Shown one piece after another: positions 7,476-15,579 of a stretch of DNA of 41,257 nt. Each line of letters opens with the position of its first letter. Within the stretch, counting starts at the first letter, position 1. Both the position numbers and the translations under genes were made by a program. Below the pieces are notes generated by a model. It searched no databases and had not been told where the DNA came from. It saw nothing but the letters and a program-made list of their open reading frames with translations. Origin of the DNA: Chloroflexota bacterium (GTDB taxonomy: Bacteria; Chloroflexota; Chloroflexia; Thermomicrobiales; UBA6265); NCBI GenBank assembly GCA_023389575.1, contig JAEWEG010000057.1, positions 1 through 41,257 of the forward strand, in the 5' to 3' direction.

Positions 7476-7484
7476 TGCTATACT
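7476..7484 (+). promoter_or_regulatory. Extended -10 promoter of yebC
   Basis: TGC followed by TATACT is a near-perfect extended -10 element. The -35 is weak. The predicted start near 7491 gives a leader of about 47 nt. Confidence 0.55.
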
Positions 7485-7537
7485 TTTTATCGACAATCCA
7501 TCAGTCATCACGCCTTTCTCCAGGAGCACCTTGCGGC

Positions 7538-8281
7538 ATGTCCGGACATTCCAAGTGGTCAACAATCAAGCGCAAGAAGGGTGCCGCCGATGCCAAGCGC
7601 GGCCAGCTCTTCACCAAGCTCGCCCGCGAAATCACCGTGGCGGCGCGAACCGGCCTGCCTGACCCCGACGCCAATCCCCGCCTGCGGATCGCCATCCAGA
7701 AGGCCCGGGCCGAGAGCATGCCGAAGGACAACATCGACCGTGCGATCCAGCGCGCCGTCGGGAGCGGTTCGGCCGACCAGTACGAGGAGATCTATTACGA
7801 GGCCTATGGCCCGGGCGGCACCGCCATGATGATCCTCACCATGACCGACAACCGCAACCGCACCGTCGGAGAACTGCGGGCCACGCTCGTGCGGTCGGGC
7901 GGCAACCTCGGCGAGAATGGCGCCGTGAGCTGGATGTTCGACCAGATCGGCATCATCTCGATTCCCGTTGGGGACCACGACGAGGACGAACTCGCGATGG
8001 CCGCGATCGAGGCCGGCGCGTCCGACTTCGTGGTGGAAGACGGCATGGCCGAGATCCACACCGAGCCCTCCGACCTCCACAAGGTGCTGGAAGCGCTCAC
8101 CACCGCCGGCTACGAGTCCGAAAACGCCGAGCTGGTGATGAAGCCGCAGACCCCGATGCAACCCGACGCCGAACAGGCGATCAAGGCCATCCGCCTGCTC
8201 GAGAAGCTGGAAGACCTCGACGACGTCCAGAACGTCTACTCCAACCTGGATATCAGCGACGAAGTAATGGCGCAGGTCTAG
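7538..8281 (+). CDS. yebC: YebC/PmpR-family (TACO1) translation or transcription factor
   Basis: Protein of 247 residues. The family signature is complete: MSGHSKWSTIKRKKGAADAKRG at the N-terminus, then FTKLAREITVAAR, IQKARAESMPKDNIDRAI, YEEIYYEAYGPGGTAMMI, LTDNRNRT-type motif (MTDNRNRTVGELR) and LGENGAVSWMFDQ. YebC proteins are cytoplasmic; members have been described as transcription regulators and, more recently, as factors that help ribosomes through difficult proline stretches, and are the counterpart of mitochondrial TACO1. Start is the ATG at 7538; AGGAG lies 11 nt upstream. It sits upstream of ruvC, a widespread gene order, but a strong palindrome separates the two. Confidence 0.93.
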   Translation: MSGHSKWSTIKRKKGAADAKRGQLFTKLAREITVAARTGLPDPDANPRLRIAIQKARAESMPKDNIDRAIQRAVGSGSADQYEEIYYEAYGPGGTAMMILTMTDNRNRTVGELRATLVRSGGNLGENGAVSWMFDQIGIISIPVGDHDEDELAMAAIEAGASDFVVEDGMAEIHTEPSDLHKVLEALTTAGYESENAELVMKPQTPMQPDAEQAIKAIRLLEKLEDLDDVQNVYSNLDISDEVMAQV

Positions 8282-8300
8282 CCCCACCCAGCCCCCTGAC

Positions 8301-8328
8301 ATGGGCGCCACCCGCGGGTGGCGCCCAT
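8301..8328 (+). terminator. Perfect 28-bp palindrome between yebC and ruvC
   Basis: ATGGGCGCCACC (8301-8312) and GGTGGCGCCCAT (8317-8328) flank CGCG, giving a perfect 28-bp palindrome 19 nt after yebC. No T-run follows. It may be a U-less terminator, an mRNA-processing hairpin or a protein-binding site. Confidence 0.5.
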
Positions 8329-8352
8329 GAGTTGCGGCATCGGAGACGTATT

Positions 8353-8877
8353 GTGGCCAGCAAGCGACCTGTCACCCTGGGAATCGATCCCGGGACCGCG
8401 ATCCTTGGCTTCGGAGTCATCGATGGCGACACTGATCCGCGCCTGATCGACGTGGGCGTGATCGAGACCGAATCCACCACCCCAATGCCCGAGCGGCTCG
8501 TCCATCTTCACGCCGAAACCGAGCGCCTGATCGAAACCTACCAGCCGGATGTCCTCGCCATCGAGCAACTCTTCTTCGCCCGCAATGTCACCACCGCCAT
8601 CGCCGTCGGCCAAGCCCGTGGCGTGGTCCTGCTCGCCGCCGCCCAAGCCGGCGTCGACGTGGCCGAGTACAGCCCCTCCGAGGTGAAGTTCGCCATCTCT
8701 GGCTACGGCAAGGCGGAGAAGCGCCAGATGCAGGAGATGGTTCGCCTCATCCTCAACCTGGAATACGCGCCCCAACCGGACGATGCCGCCGACGCCCTGG
8801 CCATCGCCCTCTGCCACGCCCAGACCGCGCCGTTCAAGTCGCGAGTTGCCCAGCAGGGCACCGGTTCGTGGTCCTGA
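8353..8877 (+). CDS. ruvC: Holliday junction resolvase RuvC
   Basis: Protein of 174 residues that cuts Holliday junctions during recombination repair, working with RuvAB. The RNase H-like fold carries its four acidic catalytic residues: Asp12 in LGIDPG, Glu71 in AIEQLFF, and Asp144 and Asp147 in PDDAADALAIAL. The GTG at 8353 is chosen as start because GGAG lies about 7 nt upstream and the protein then begins VASKRPVTLGIDPG like its family; the frame is open to an ATG 7 codons upstream. ruvA and ruvB are not in the window. The end overlaps the start of tlyA. Confidence 0.93.
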   Translation: MASKRPVTLGIDPGTAILGFGVIDGDTDPRLIDVGVIETESTTPMPERLVHLHAETERLIETYQPDVLAIEQLFFARNVTTAIAVGQARGVVLLAAAQAGVDVAEYSPSEVKFAISGYGKAEKRQMQEMVRLILNLEYAPQPDDAADALAIALCHAQTAPFKSRVAQQGTGSWS

Positions 8878-9680
8878 CCGTGGCGACACGCACCCGTCTG
8901 GACCAGCACCTGGTCGATATCGGCCTCACGGAAACCCGTTCCCGGGCGAAGGCGCTCATCATGGCGGGAGACGTGCTGGTCAACGGCCAGCGTGAGACCC
9001 GCGCCGGTCGACCGGTCGCCGAAAACGACGAGGTAACCCTCCGCCAGAAACCGCGATTCGTCAGCCGGGGCGGCGAGAAGCTCGACCACGCGCTGGAAGC
9101 GTTCGGCATCGATGTAACGGGCATGGTCGCCGCCGACCTCGGCGCCAGCACCGGTGGGTTCACCGACTGCCTCCTTCAGCGCGACGCCAGCCGGGTGTAC
9201 GCGGTGGACGTCGGCCACGGGCAACTGGACCTAAAGGTGCGCAACGACCCGCGGGTGGTGACGATCGAGAAGACCAACGCCCGCTTCCTCGAATCGCTCG
9301 ATGAGCCGGTCGACATCGTCGTGATCGACGTATCGTTCATTTCGCTGGCCCTGATCTTCCCGGTCGTGGTTCGGCTGTTGAAACCTGGCGGCATTTGCGT
9401 GCCGCTGATCAAGCCCCAGTTCGAAGCCGGCCGCGATGAAATCGGCAAGGGCGGCGTCGTGCGCGACCACGCGATTCACCGGCTCGTGCTCGAACGGACC
9501 ATCGCCCACGCCACGGAGAATGGACTCGCCGTCCGCGGACTGGTGGCGTCGCCGCTCCAGGGACCGGCCGGCAATGTCGAATTCCTTGCGCATCTCGCGC
9601 TGGATGGCGCGAGCGACGATATACCTCAACTGGTCAACGCCGCCCTGGCCGAGGCCGCGACCATCGGTGGGAGCACATGA
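8868..9680 (+). CDS. tlyA: TlyA-family rRNA 2'-O-methyltransferase (hemolysin A family)
   Basis: Protein of 270 residues. An N-terminal S4 RNA-binding domain (RLDQHLVDIGLTETRSRAKALIMAG and DVLVNGQ, about 8-50) precedes a FtsJ-like Rossmann methyltransferase domain: KPRFVSRGGEKLDHAL, SAM-binding ADLGASTGGFTDCLLQ, VYAVDVGHGQL, and VDIVVIDVSFISL. TlyA enzymes methylate ribose 2'-OH of 16S and/or 23S rRNA and determine capreomycin sensitivity in mycobacteria. The GTG at 8868 overlaps the ruvC end and has CAGGG upstream; a GTG at 8880 is an alternative that starts closer to the S4 domain. The stop overlaps the larB start as ATGA, so ruvC, tlyA and larB look translationally coupled. Confidence 0.9.
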   Translation: MVLTVATRTRLDQHLVDIGLTETRSRAKALIMAGDVLVNGQRETRAGRPVAENDEVTLRQKPRFVSRGGEKLDHALEAFGIDVTGMVAADLGASTGGFTDCLLQRDASRVYAVDVGHGQLDLKVRNDPRVVTIEKTNARFLESLDEPVDIVVIDVSFISLALIFPVVVRLLKPGGICVPLIKPQFEAGRDEIGKGGVVRDHAIHRLVLERTIAHATENGLAVRGLVASPLQGPAGNVEFLAHLALDGASDDIPQLVNAALAEAATIGGST

Positions 9681-10420
9681 CACACGATCCGTTCAGCCAG
9701 CTTCGTGACGCCCTCGAGGGCAACGGCGGCGAATCCGAAAACGGCCAGTTGCGGCTCGATCCCCTACGCGCCGCCCGCACCGGTATTCCGGAGGTTGTCC
9801 TTGCCGGGCACAAGACGGTCGACGAGGTCGCCCTCTCGCTCACGCGGCTGGCTGATGCCCAGGGCCGCTCCCTGGCCTCCCGGCTCCGTCCCGACCAGGC
9901 GGCCGAACTCCCGGCGCGCATTCCCGCCGGATACACCCTCGACATCGAGCCGATCGCCGCGACCGCCATCGTGATCGCGCCCGGACGCCACAACCCGCCT
10001 TCGACAGGTGGCAGGATCGCCGTGATCGCGGCCGGAGCCTCCGACCGACCAGTCGCCCTGGAGGCATCGATCATGGCCCGCGAAATGGGCTGCGATATCC
10101 GTGTCGTCGGCGATGTCGGCGTGGCTGGCCTGCACCGGTTGATCGGCCCGCTGCGTGACGTCATGGCGTGGGGCCCGCACGCGATCGTGGTCGCGGCGGG
10201 AATGGATGGCGCGTTGCCCTCGGTCATCGCCGGACTGGTGCCCGTGCCGGTGATCGGCCTCCCGGTGAGTGTCGGCTATGGCTACGGGGGCGATGGCGTC
10301 GCCGCCCTGATGAGCATGCTCCAGTCCTGCGCGCCAGGTCTGGCGGTCGTGAACATCGACAACGGGATCGGCGCGGGCTCGATGGCCGCCCTCATCGCGA
10401 ATCAGGCGGTCACGCGCTAA
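9677..10420 (+). CDS. larB: LarB, nickel-pincer cofactor biosynthesis (PurE-like carboxylase)
   Basis: Protein of 247 residues. LarB carboxylates and hydrolyses nicotinic acid adenine dinucleotide to start synthesis of the nickel-pincer nucleotide used by lactate racemase and related LarA enzymes. The N-terminal DPLRAARTGIPEVVLAGHKT segment, GRIAVIAAGASDRPVALEA and the PurE-like domain with VVAAGMDGALPSVIAGLVPVPVIGLPVSVGYG and the C-terminal NIDNGIGAG are characteristic. The ATG overlaps the tlyA stop (ATGA). No larA, larC or larE is in the window, so the rest of the pathway must lie elsewhere if it exists. Confidence 0.9.
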   Translation: MTHDPFSQLRDALEGNGGESENGQLRLDPLRAARTGIPEVVLAGHKTVDEVALSLTRLADAQGRSLASRLRPDQAAELPARIPAGYTLDIEPIAATAIVIAPGRHNPPSTGGRIAVIAAGASDRPVALEASIMAREMGCDIRVVGDVGVAGLHRLIGPLRDVMAWGPHAIVVAAGMDGALPSVIAGLVPVPVIGLPVSVGYGYGGDGVAALMSMLQSCAPGLAVVNIDNGIGAGSMAALIANQAVTR

Positions 10421-10494
10421 TTCGCCCTTTTTCAGTTATCGAACACGGTACTCCAAGCCACGCTGACTCGTATCCAAGGGGAACCAACACCATC

Positions 10495-12183
10495 ATGGGA
10501 ACCGATCAAGGCACGTCCTCGCCATGCTTCATTCCAGCCGCCGCGCTGGACGCGATCGACCGCCAGGCGGACGTCATCATCCGCACCTATCTCGCGCCCG
10601 GCTATGCGCTGGCCATCTCCAACGCCACTGGTGAACGCGTGATCAGGAACTACGGATACGCGGACTTCGAGGCGAAAGCCCCGGTGGCGAACGACACCGT
10701 GTTCGAGATCGGCTCGATCGGAAAGTCCTTTACCGCGATCGTGCTCATGCAACTCGCGGCCGAAGGCCGGGTCGACCTGCACGCGCCGCTGACGGACTAC
10801 CTGCCCTGGTTCCAGATCCAGACCGCCTATGCGTCGATAACGCTTCACCACCTGCTCACCCACACCGCCGGGATCACGAGCGGCCACGACCAGCTTCCCG
10901 GCGCCGCCTATGAAGTGTGGGCGCTCCGCGGGGCAAGGACCTTCGCTCCGCCGGGCGAGCAATGGGCTTATTCGAACGTCGGGTACAAGGCGCTGGGCGT
11001 CCTGCTCGAAACGCTCCTCCGGAAGCCCTATGCGGAGATCGTCGCGGAGCGCGTCCTCCAGCCGCTCGGCATGGACGACTCGTACGGCTCCATCACCTCG
11101 TCGATGCGGCCAGTGATGGCCCGGGGATACGCCCCGCTGTACGACGACCGGCCCTGGCAACCTTGGCACGGGATCGTACCCGCGACCTGGCTGGAAACCG
11201 ACACCGGCGATGGCTGCATCGCGACGACCGCGTCCGACCTCGCCATTTACGCGGGCATGCTACTCGACGCCGCTAGCGGCAAGTCGACTCCGGTCCTCCC
11301 TCCAGAGCAACTCGCCACCATCCTCGCCCCGCACGCTGGAGAAACACCCGTCCCAAGCTATGGCTACGGGCTCGAAAAGTACGAGAACGAGGCCGGATTC
11401 GACCGGTTCGGTCACGCCGGCGGCATGGTTGGTTACCACTCGCAAATGTCGATCGACGTCACCAATGGCCTCACGGTGATCGTCTTCGCCAACGGACAGG
11501 GAGGAACCACCGAGCTGGCGGACTACGCTCTCGCGGCGGTGATCGCCGCGCTGAACGGCTCAGCGATCCCGGAACCGGCTCCAGCCCTCGATCCGTTCGA
11601 GATCGCTGGCTCTGAGAGCTACGCCGGCACCTGGCGCACCGGAGACACCACGCTGGACATCGTCGCTGGGGATTCCTCCCTCACGCTGGTGACGGGCGAC
11701 CGGCGGATCCCATTACAACGACCCATTTCTCGCCGGGTTCCGGATACCTTCCTCGCCGATGACCCGGGCTGGGATTCGTTCGCGCTCGAGTTCGTCCGGG
11801 AACCGGCGCAAGACGATGAGATGTCCGCCTCCGAACAAGCCGTGATCAGGCTGCACCACGGTCCTGTCACCTACCACCGCGAGGGCGAGGCACCAGCCGA
11901 AACCGCCGCCTATCCGGAGGAGCGGGACTCGTTCGTCGGGCACTACAGGTCGTACAACCCCTGGAACTCCAACTTCCGGATCATGATCCGCGACGGAAGG
12001 CTGACACTGCTGTCCTCCTACGGCGGCGCCACGGAATTGATTCCCGATGGCAACGGGTTCCGTTACGGGTTCCGGGGAAGCACTCCATCGGAGTACGTCG
12101 AGTTCGATGCCATCGTGAATGGCAAGGCACAACTCGCCCGCTCCGATGTCGGAGAGGAATTCGCCCGCCACTTCGTGCCGTAG
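10495..12183 (+). CDS. Serine beta-lactamase-fold hydrolase with C-terminal extension
   Basis: Protein of 562 residues. Residues about 15-365 form a class C beta-lactamase/D-aminopeptidase-type domain with the three active-site motifs: SIGK (Ser74, Lys77), YSN (Tyr159) and HAGG (from His307) in place of KTG. A further 190 residues of beta-rich sequence follow, like the lipocalin-like tails seen in this family. No signal peptide or membrane anchor is seen, so it should be cytoplasmic unless exported otherwise. Family members include esterases, D-amino-acid peptidases and carboxypeptidases; resistance function is not implied. The ATG at 10495 is preceded by AAGGGGA about 12 nt away. Convergent with meaB. 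Substrate cannot be told from sequence. Confidence 0.85.
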   Translation: MGTDQGTSSPCFIPAAALDAIDRQADVIIRTYLAPGYALAISNATGERVIRNYGYADFEAKAPVANDTVFEIGSIGKSFTAIVLMQLAAEGRVDLHAPLTDYLPWFQIQTAYASITLHHLLTHTAGITSGHDQLPGAAYEVWALRGARTFAPPGEQWAYSNVGYKALGVLLETLLRKPYAEIVAERVLQPLGMDDSYGSITSSMRPVMARGYAPLYDDRPWQPWHGIVPATWLETDTGDGCIATTASDLAIYAGMLLDAASGKSTPVLPPEQLATILAPHAGETPVPSYGYGLEKYENEAGFDRFGHAGGMVGYHSQMSIDVTNGLTVIVFANGQGGTTELADYALAAVIAALNGSAIPEPAPALDPFEIAGSESYAGTWRTGDTTLDIVAGDSSLTLVTGDRRIPLQRPISRRVPDTFLADDPGWDSFALEFVREPAQDDEMSASEQAVIRLHHGPVTYHREGEAPAETAAYPEERDSFVGHYRSYNPWNSNFRIMIRDGRLTLLSSYGGATELIPDGNGFRYGFRGSTPSEYVEFDAIVNGKAQLARSDVGEEFARHFVP

Positions 12184-12330
12184 AGACACGACGGAGGCGA
12201 TGGTCGCTTGGCGTCTTCGCCCGCGACCTGCCAACCCTGTCGTAGGGGTGGATCCCCGGGAAATGGACGGCGGTTTCATTCGCGTACGGAGGGTGTCGAC
12301 CCGCCACACTCGCGCCAATGCCCGTTCCAC

Positions 12331-12349
12331 GGTCGACACGGGGTCGACC
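12331..12349. terminator. Small hairpin between convergent genes
   Basis: GGTCGAC (12331-12337) and GTCGACC (12343-12349) form a 7-bp perfect stem with a 5-nt loop between the convergent ends of the beta-lactamase-fold gene and meaB. No T-run on either strand; function as a bidirectional terminator is only a possibility. Confidence 0.3.
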
Positions 12350-12382
12350 GCTACATACCGACGATCCCGGGGACCGTCGCTA

Positions 12383-13360
12383 TCACTGGCCGCGCTCGTG
12401 TTCGAGCAGCGCCAGCAGCAACTGCGAGCCACGCTGGGGCGAGATTGCCCGGGCCATGATCTCGTCGACCATCATCGCGAACAGGCCGGTGCCAGACGGG
12501 TCGGACATCCGCTTCATCAGGTCATGCTGTACCCGCGCCGAGAGCTGGGTCGCGGCGAGTCGCCGGAGACGCGCCTCTCGCTCGCCGGATTCCTCGAGCC
12601 ACGCCTTGTGCCGCTCGACCTCGGTGACAAGTTCGTCCACGCCCTCTCCCGCGATGGCGCTGGTCTTCACCACCGGCGCCTGCCACCCCTCGGGCGCCTC
12701 GCCGCTGAAGGTCAGCGTCTGCAATCGCCGCAGGTCGCGGGCCAGATCGTTCGCCTCCGGCCTGTCGGCCTTGGTGACGACCATGATGTCGCCGATTTCG
12801 ACCGCTCCGGCCTTCAGGGTCTGAATGCTGTCGCCCATTCCCGGGGCTTGCACCAGCAGGGTGGTCAGCGCCAGTTCGGCGATGGCCACCTCGTCCTGAC
12901 CGGTGCCAACGGTTTCGATGATGATCGGATCGAACCCGGCCGCGTCGAACACCGTCGTCGCCGCCAGTGTGTTCTGGGCCAACCCGCCACCGAACCGGCG
13001 CGAGGCCATGCTGCGCACGAAGACATCCGGATCGGCATGCCACTCCAGCATCCGGATTCGATCTCCAAGCGTGGCCCCACCCGTGATCGGGCTCGACGGA
13101 TCGATCGCGATCACCGCGACCCGGTTCCCCCTGGCTCGGTAACTACGGATGAGTTCGTTGACCAGGGTCGACTTGCCGCCTCCGGGTGGGCCGGTCACCC
13201 CGATCAGGTGAGCCTTGCCGGAGTGGGGGAGGAGGTTCTCCAGCGCCTCGCGGCCGATGTCATCGTCGTTCTCGACCCGCGTCAGCAGGCGGGCGATCGC
13301 CTGGGGCTCGCCATCGAGCACCCGCGCGGAAAGGCTGGTCTTTTTGGCATGGTCCGCCAT
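12383..13360 (-). CDS. meaB: MeaB/ArgK-type GTPase, methylmalonyl-CoA mutase chaperone
   Basis: Protein of 325 residues, a G3E-family P-loop GTPase that protects and reloads B12-dependent acyl-CoA mutases. Motifs: Walker A GVTGPPGGGKST (about 54-65), AIDPSSPITGGATLGDRIRM (switch region), a DPDVFVRSMASRRFGGGLAQ segment, IETVGTGQDE (G3 region; ETVGVGQSE is the usual form), and VVTKADR (G4). The C-terminal helices HDLMKRMSDPSGTG and the dimerisation arm are present. It begins 3 nt after the stop of the cobalamin-binding subunit gene, which supports the mutase chaperone role over the old ArgK name. Confidence 0.92.
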   Translation of the reverse strand: MADHAKKTSLSARVLDGEPQAIARLLTRVENDDDIGREALENLLPHSGKAHLIGVTGPPGGGKSTLVNELIRSYRARGNRVAVIAIDPSSPITGGATLGDRIRMLEWHADPDVFVRSMASRRFGGGLAQNTLAATTVFDAAGFDPIIIETVGTGQDEVAIAELALTTLLVQAPGMGDSIQTLKAGAVEIGDIMVVTKADRPEANDLARDLRRLQTLTFSGEAPEGWQAPVVKTSAIAGEGVDELVTEVERHKAWLEESGEREARLRRLAATQLSARVQHDLMKRMSDPSGTGLFAMMVDEIMARAISPQRGSQLLLALLEHERGQ

Positions 13361-13363
13361 GGT

Positions 13364-13795
13364 TCAGGCCGTATCCTCGCGCACCGGCGCGTTGTCGCGA
13401 ATGAAGTCGATCGCGGTGTGGAGCGGGGTGCCAGGGCCAAACACCGCCGCGATGCCCATTTCCAGCACCCGCGGCACGTCGTCGTCGGGAATCGTGCCGC
13501 CAGCCACCACCAGCGCGTCGTCGCGGCCGACCTTGCGCAACTCCTCCATGATCGCCGGGAACAGCGACATGTGGGCGCCGGAGAGGATGGACAGCCCGAC
13601 GACATCGACGTCCTCCTGCAGGGCGGCGTTCGCGATCATCTCCGGGGTCTGGAACAACCCGGTGTAGATCACTTCGAACCCGGCATCGCGAAACGCTCGT
13701 GCCAGCACCTTCGCGCCACGGTCGTGTCCGTCCAGTCCTGGCTTGGCGACCAGCACGCGTATCGACCGGCCTGCTCCCTGTTCCGAACCCTGCAT
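13364..13795 (-). CDS. Cobalamin-binding (small) subunit of an acyl-CoA mutase
   Basis: Protein of 143 residues corresponding to the C-terminal B12-binding domain of methylmalonyl-CoA mutase. It shows the base-off/His-on signature DGHDRGAKV (Asp22, His24, Gly27), SILSGAHMSLFP and VVAGGTIPDDD, which cradle adenosylcobalamin. Start at the ATG at 13795, with GAGGT 6 nt upstream; an ATG 6 codons earlier is possible. The catalytic TIM-barrel large subunit, mcmA1-like, is not in this window, so the partner must be encoded elsewhere. Adjacent meaB and an upstream hydroxyacyl-CoA dehydrogenase gene make an acyl-CoA remodelling operon likely. Whether the substrate is methylmalonyl-, isobutyryl-, ethylmalonyl- or 2-hydroxyisobutyryl-CoA cannot be told. 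Confidence 0.9.
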   Translation of the reverse strand: MQGSEQGAGRSIRVLVAKPGLDGHDRGAKVLARAFRDAGFEVIYTGLFQTPEMIANAALQEDVDVVGLSILSGAHMSLFPAIMEELRKVGRDDALVVAGGTIPDDDVPRVLEMGIAAVFGPGTPLHTAIDFIRDNAPVREDTA

Positions 13796-13799
13796 CCCG

Positions 13800-14660
13800 C
13801 TACCTCGCGTCATATGTATGGAAACCCTGGCCCGACTTCCGGCCAAGTTGTCCCGCCGCCACCATGCGCCGAAGCAACGGCGCCGGGCGGTACTTGTCGT
13901 CGCCGAAATCGTGATGCAACACCTCCATGATATGGAGGCACACATCGAGTCCGATCAGGTCGGCCAGCGCCAGCGGCCCCATCGGATGGGACGCGCCAAG
14001 CTTCATCGCCGCGTCGATGTCGTCAACGGTCGCGATGCCTTCATCCAGGCAGAAGATCGCCTCGTTGACCATCGGAATCAGCAGCCGGTTCGTGAGAAAG
14101 CCCGGCGAATCCGAGACCTCGACCGGGCTCTTGCCCATCCTCCGGGCGACGTCGATCACGGTCGCGGCCGTTTCCGCCGAGGTTTGCAGGCCACGGATCA
14201 CCTCGACCAGCGCCAGCACCGGCACCGGGTTGAAGAAGTGCATGCCCACCACCCGACTCGGGTCGGACACGCTCGCGCCCAGTCCCGAAATCGGAATCGA
14301 CGATGTGTTGCTGGCGAGGATCGTGCCCGGACGCGTGATGTCGGCGACCTCGCGAAACACTTCCGCCTTGGTGTCGAAGACCTCGGTCACCGCTTCGATC
14401 ACCAGGTCGCAGCCAGAGACGTGGGCGAGCTTGGTCGAACCCTCGATCCGGCCCAGCACGGCTTCTCGTTCGGCGTCGTCCAGCTTCTGCCTGGCCACCA
14501 GCTTGTCGAGGCCGCTGGATATCGCGTCGAGCCCGCGATCGAGCCAGGACTCCGCCTGGTCGACCAGCACCACCTCGAACCCAGCCTGGGCCGCCACCTG
14601 GGCGATGCCGCTGCCCATGGTACCCGCGCCGATCACGCCAATCGTCGATACATCACTCAC
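13800..14660 (-). CDS. 3-hydroxybutyryl-CoA / 3-hydroxyacyl-CoA dehydrogenase
   Basis: Protein of 286 residues, the normal length for the stand-alone short-chain enzyme (Hbd/PaaH type). It oxidises L-3-hydroxyacyl-CoA with NAD. Motifs: dinucleotide-binding IGVIGAGTMGSGIAQ at the N-terminus, VLVDQ at the end of the second strand, LASNTSSIPIS, catalytic His in GMHFFNPVPVL, and the C-terminal dimerisation domain with SPGFLTNRLLIPMVNEA and GASHPMGPLALADLIGLD. Start taken as the GTG at 14660 (VSDVSTIG), with AGGATGGG upstream; an ATG at 14690 overlapping the pth stop (TAATG) is the alternative. It heads the operon with the B12 subunit and meaB. Confidence 0.92.
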   Translation of the reverse strand: MSDVSTIGVIGAGTMGSGIAQVAAQAGFEVVLVDQAESWLDRGLDAISSGLDKLVARQKLDDAEREAVLGRIEGSTKLAHVSGCDLVIEAVTEVFDTKAEVFREVADITRPGTILASNTSSIPISGLGASVSDPSRVVGMHFFNPVPVLALVEVIRGLQTSAETAATVIDVARRMGKSPVEVSDSPGFLTNRLLIPMVNEAIFCLDEGIATVDDIDAAMKLGASHPMGPLALADLIGLDVCLHIMEVLHHDFGDDKYRPAPLLRRMVAAGQLGRKSGQGFHTYDAR

Positions 14661-14689
14661 GAAAACTGTCCCATCCTGTAGTCGTCTCA

Positions 14690-15310
14690 TTATTGGGAGG
14701 ACGTGGTCGCCACCCGGCCCGCGAAGGGCTGGTTCGCCGGGTCGTTGGCGATGTTCATCGCTTCGATCGCGCCCCGCTCCAGCCAAAGCCGCGCGACATC
14801 GGCGGCGGCCTCGATCACCTTCGGCAGGTCCGCCTCCTCTTCCTTCGAGAATCGCGAGAGCACGTGGGAAATCGTCGCGCTTCGGCCGCGCCCGATTCCA
14901 ACGCGGAGCCGCGGAATGTCCTGCGTGCCAAGCAGGTTGATGATCGACTTCATGCCGTTGTGCCCACCGGCGCTGCCCCGAGCCCGCAACCGAATCTCCC
15001 CGAAGGGGATGTCGAGGTCGTCCAGCACCACAAGCACCTGGTCCAGCGGCGTCTTGTACCACTGCACGGCCTCGCGCACGGTGATCCCGCTGTCGTTCAT
15101 GTACGTCTGGGGCTGGATCAGCACCAGCCGCCCGTCGCCGACGCGGGCCTCGGAGACCTCGCCGCGGAAGCGCTTGCGGGATTCGGGAGCGTTCAGTTGT
15201 CGCGCGAGCTCGTCCACCACGAAGAAGCCCGCGTTGTGTCGCGTGTTCGCGTATTTCGGACCGGGATTGCCCAGGCCCACGATGAGCCGGGTGTTGCTGG
15301 CTGCCGCCAT
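14690..15310 (-). CDS. pth: Peptidyl-tRNA hydrolase
   Basis: Protein of 206 residues that recycles tRNA from peptidyl-tRNA dropped by ribosomes. Motifs: RLIVGLGNPGPKY, catalytic His25 in TRHNAGF, QPQTYMNDSG, VLDDLDIPFGEIRLRARGSAGGHNGMKS and RLRVGIGRG. The start chosen (ATG at 15310) places the motif 8 residues from the N-terminus, as usual, and has GAGGA 10 nt upstream; an ATG at 15382 would add 24 unconserved residues and has no ribosome-binding site. The following dehydrogenase gene may be transcribed with it. Confidence 0.93.
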   Translation of the reverse strand: MAAASNTRLIVGLGNPGPKYANTRHNAGFFVVDELARQLNAPESRKRFRGEVSEARVGDGRLVLIQPQTYMNDSGITVREAVQWYKTPLDQVLVVLDDLDIPFGEIRLRARGSAGGHNGMKSIINLLGTQDIPRLRVGIGRGRSATISHVLSRFSKEEEADLPKVIEAAADVARLWLERGAIEAMNIANDPANQPFAGRVATTSSQ

Positions 15311-15579
15311 ATCAGGAATGTCCTCGAAGTCTTGGTCGGGGGTTGATTCGCCACCGGCGAACAACGATTTCAGGAAGCGCATGGGAGACGGGCCGCCGCT
15401 CGACCGGCTGCGCGGGACGCTGGATTTCCCGCCCGACCGGCCAGTATCGCCCTCCAACGCAGGGCGGGTAGCCGTATACTGCAGGGAACATTGTGCCACG
15501 GTGGCCGGGGCAATCGCCGTTGCCGCCCGATTCTGGCAGCCGCCCGCCGCCGCTCGTGAAAGATTCCAGGTAACGCCAC

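Larger units (their letters stand above)
7123..7537. other. Divergent control region between sigA and yebC
   Basis: About 415 bp with no credible gene and less GC-rich than its surroundings. It holds one leftward sigma-A promoter for sigA and one rightward extended -10 promoter for yebC. Roughly 265 nt next to sigA would be transcribed as its leader; no known riboswitch was recognised there. Confidence 0.6.
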
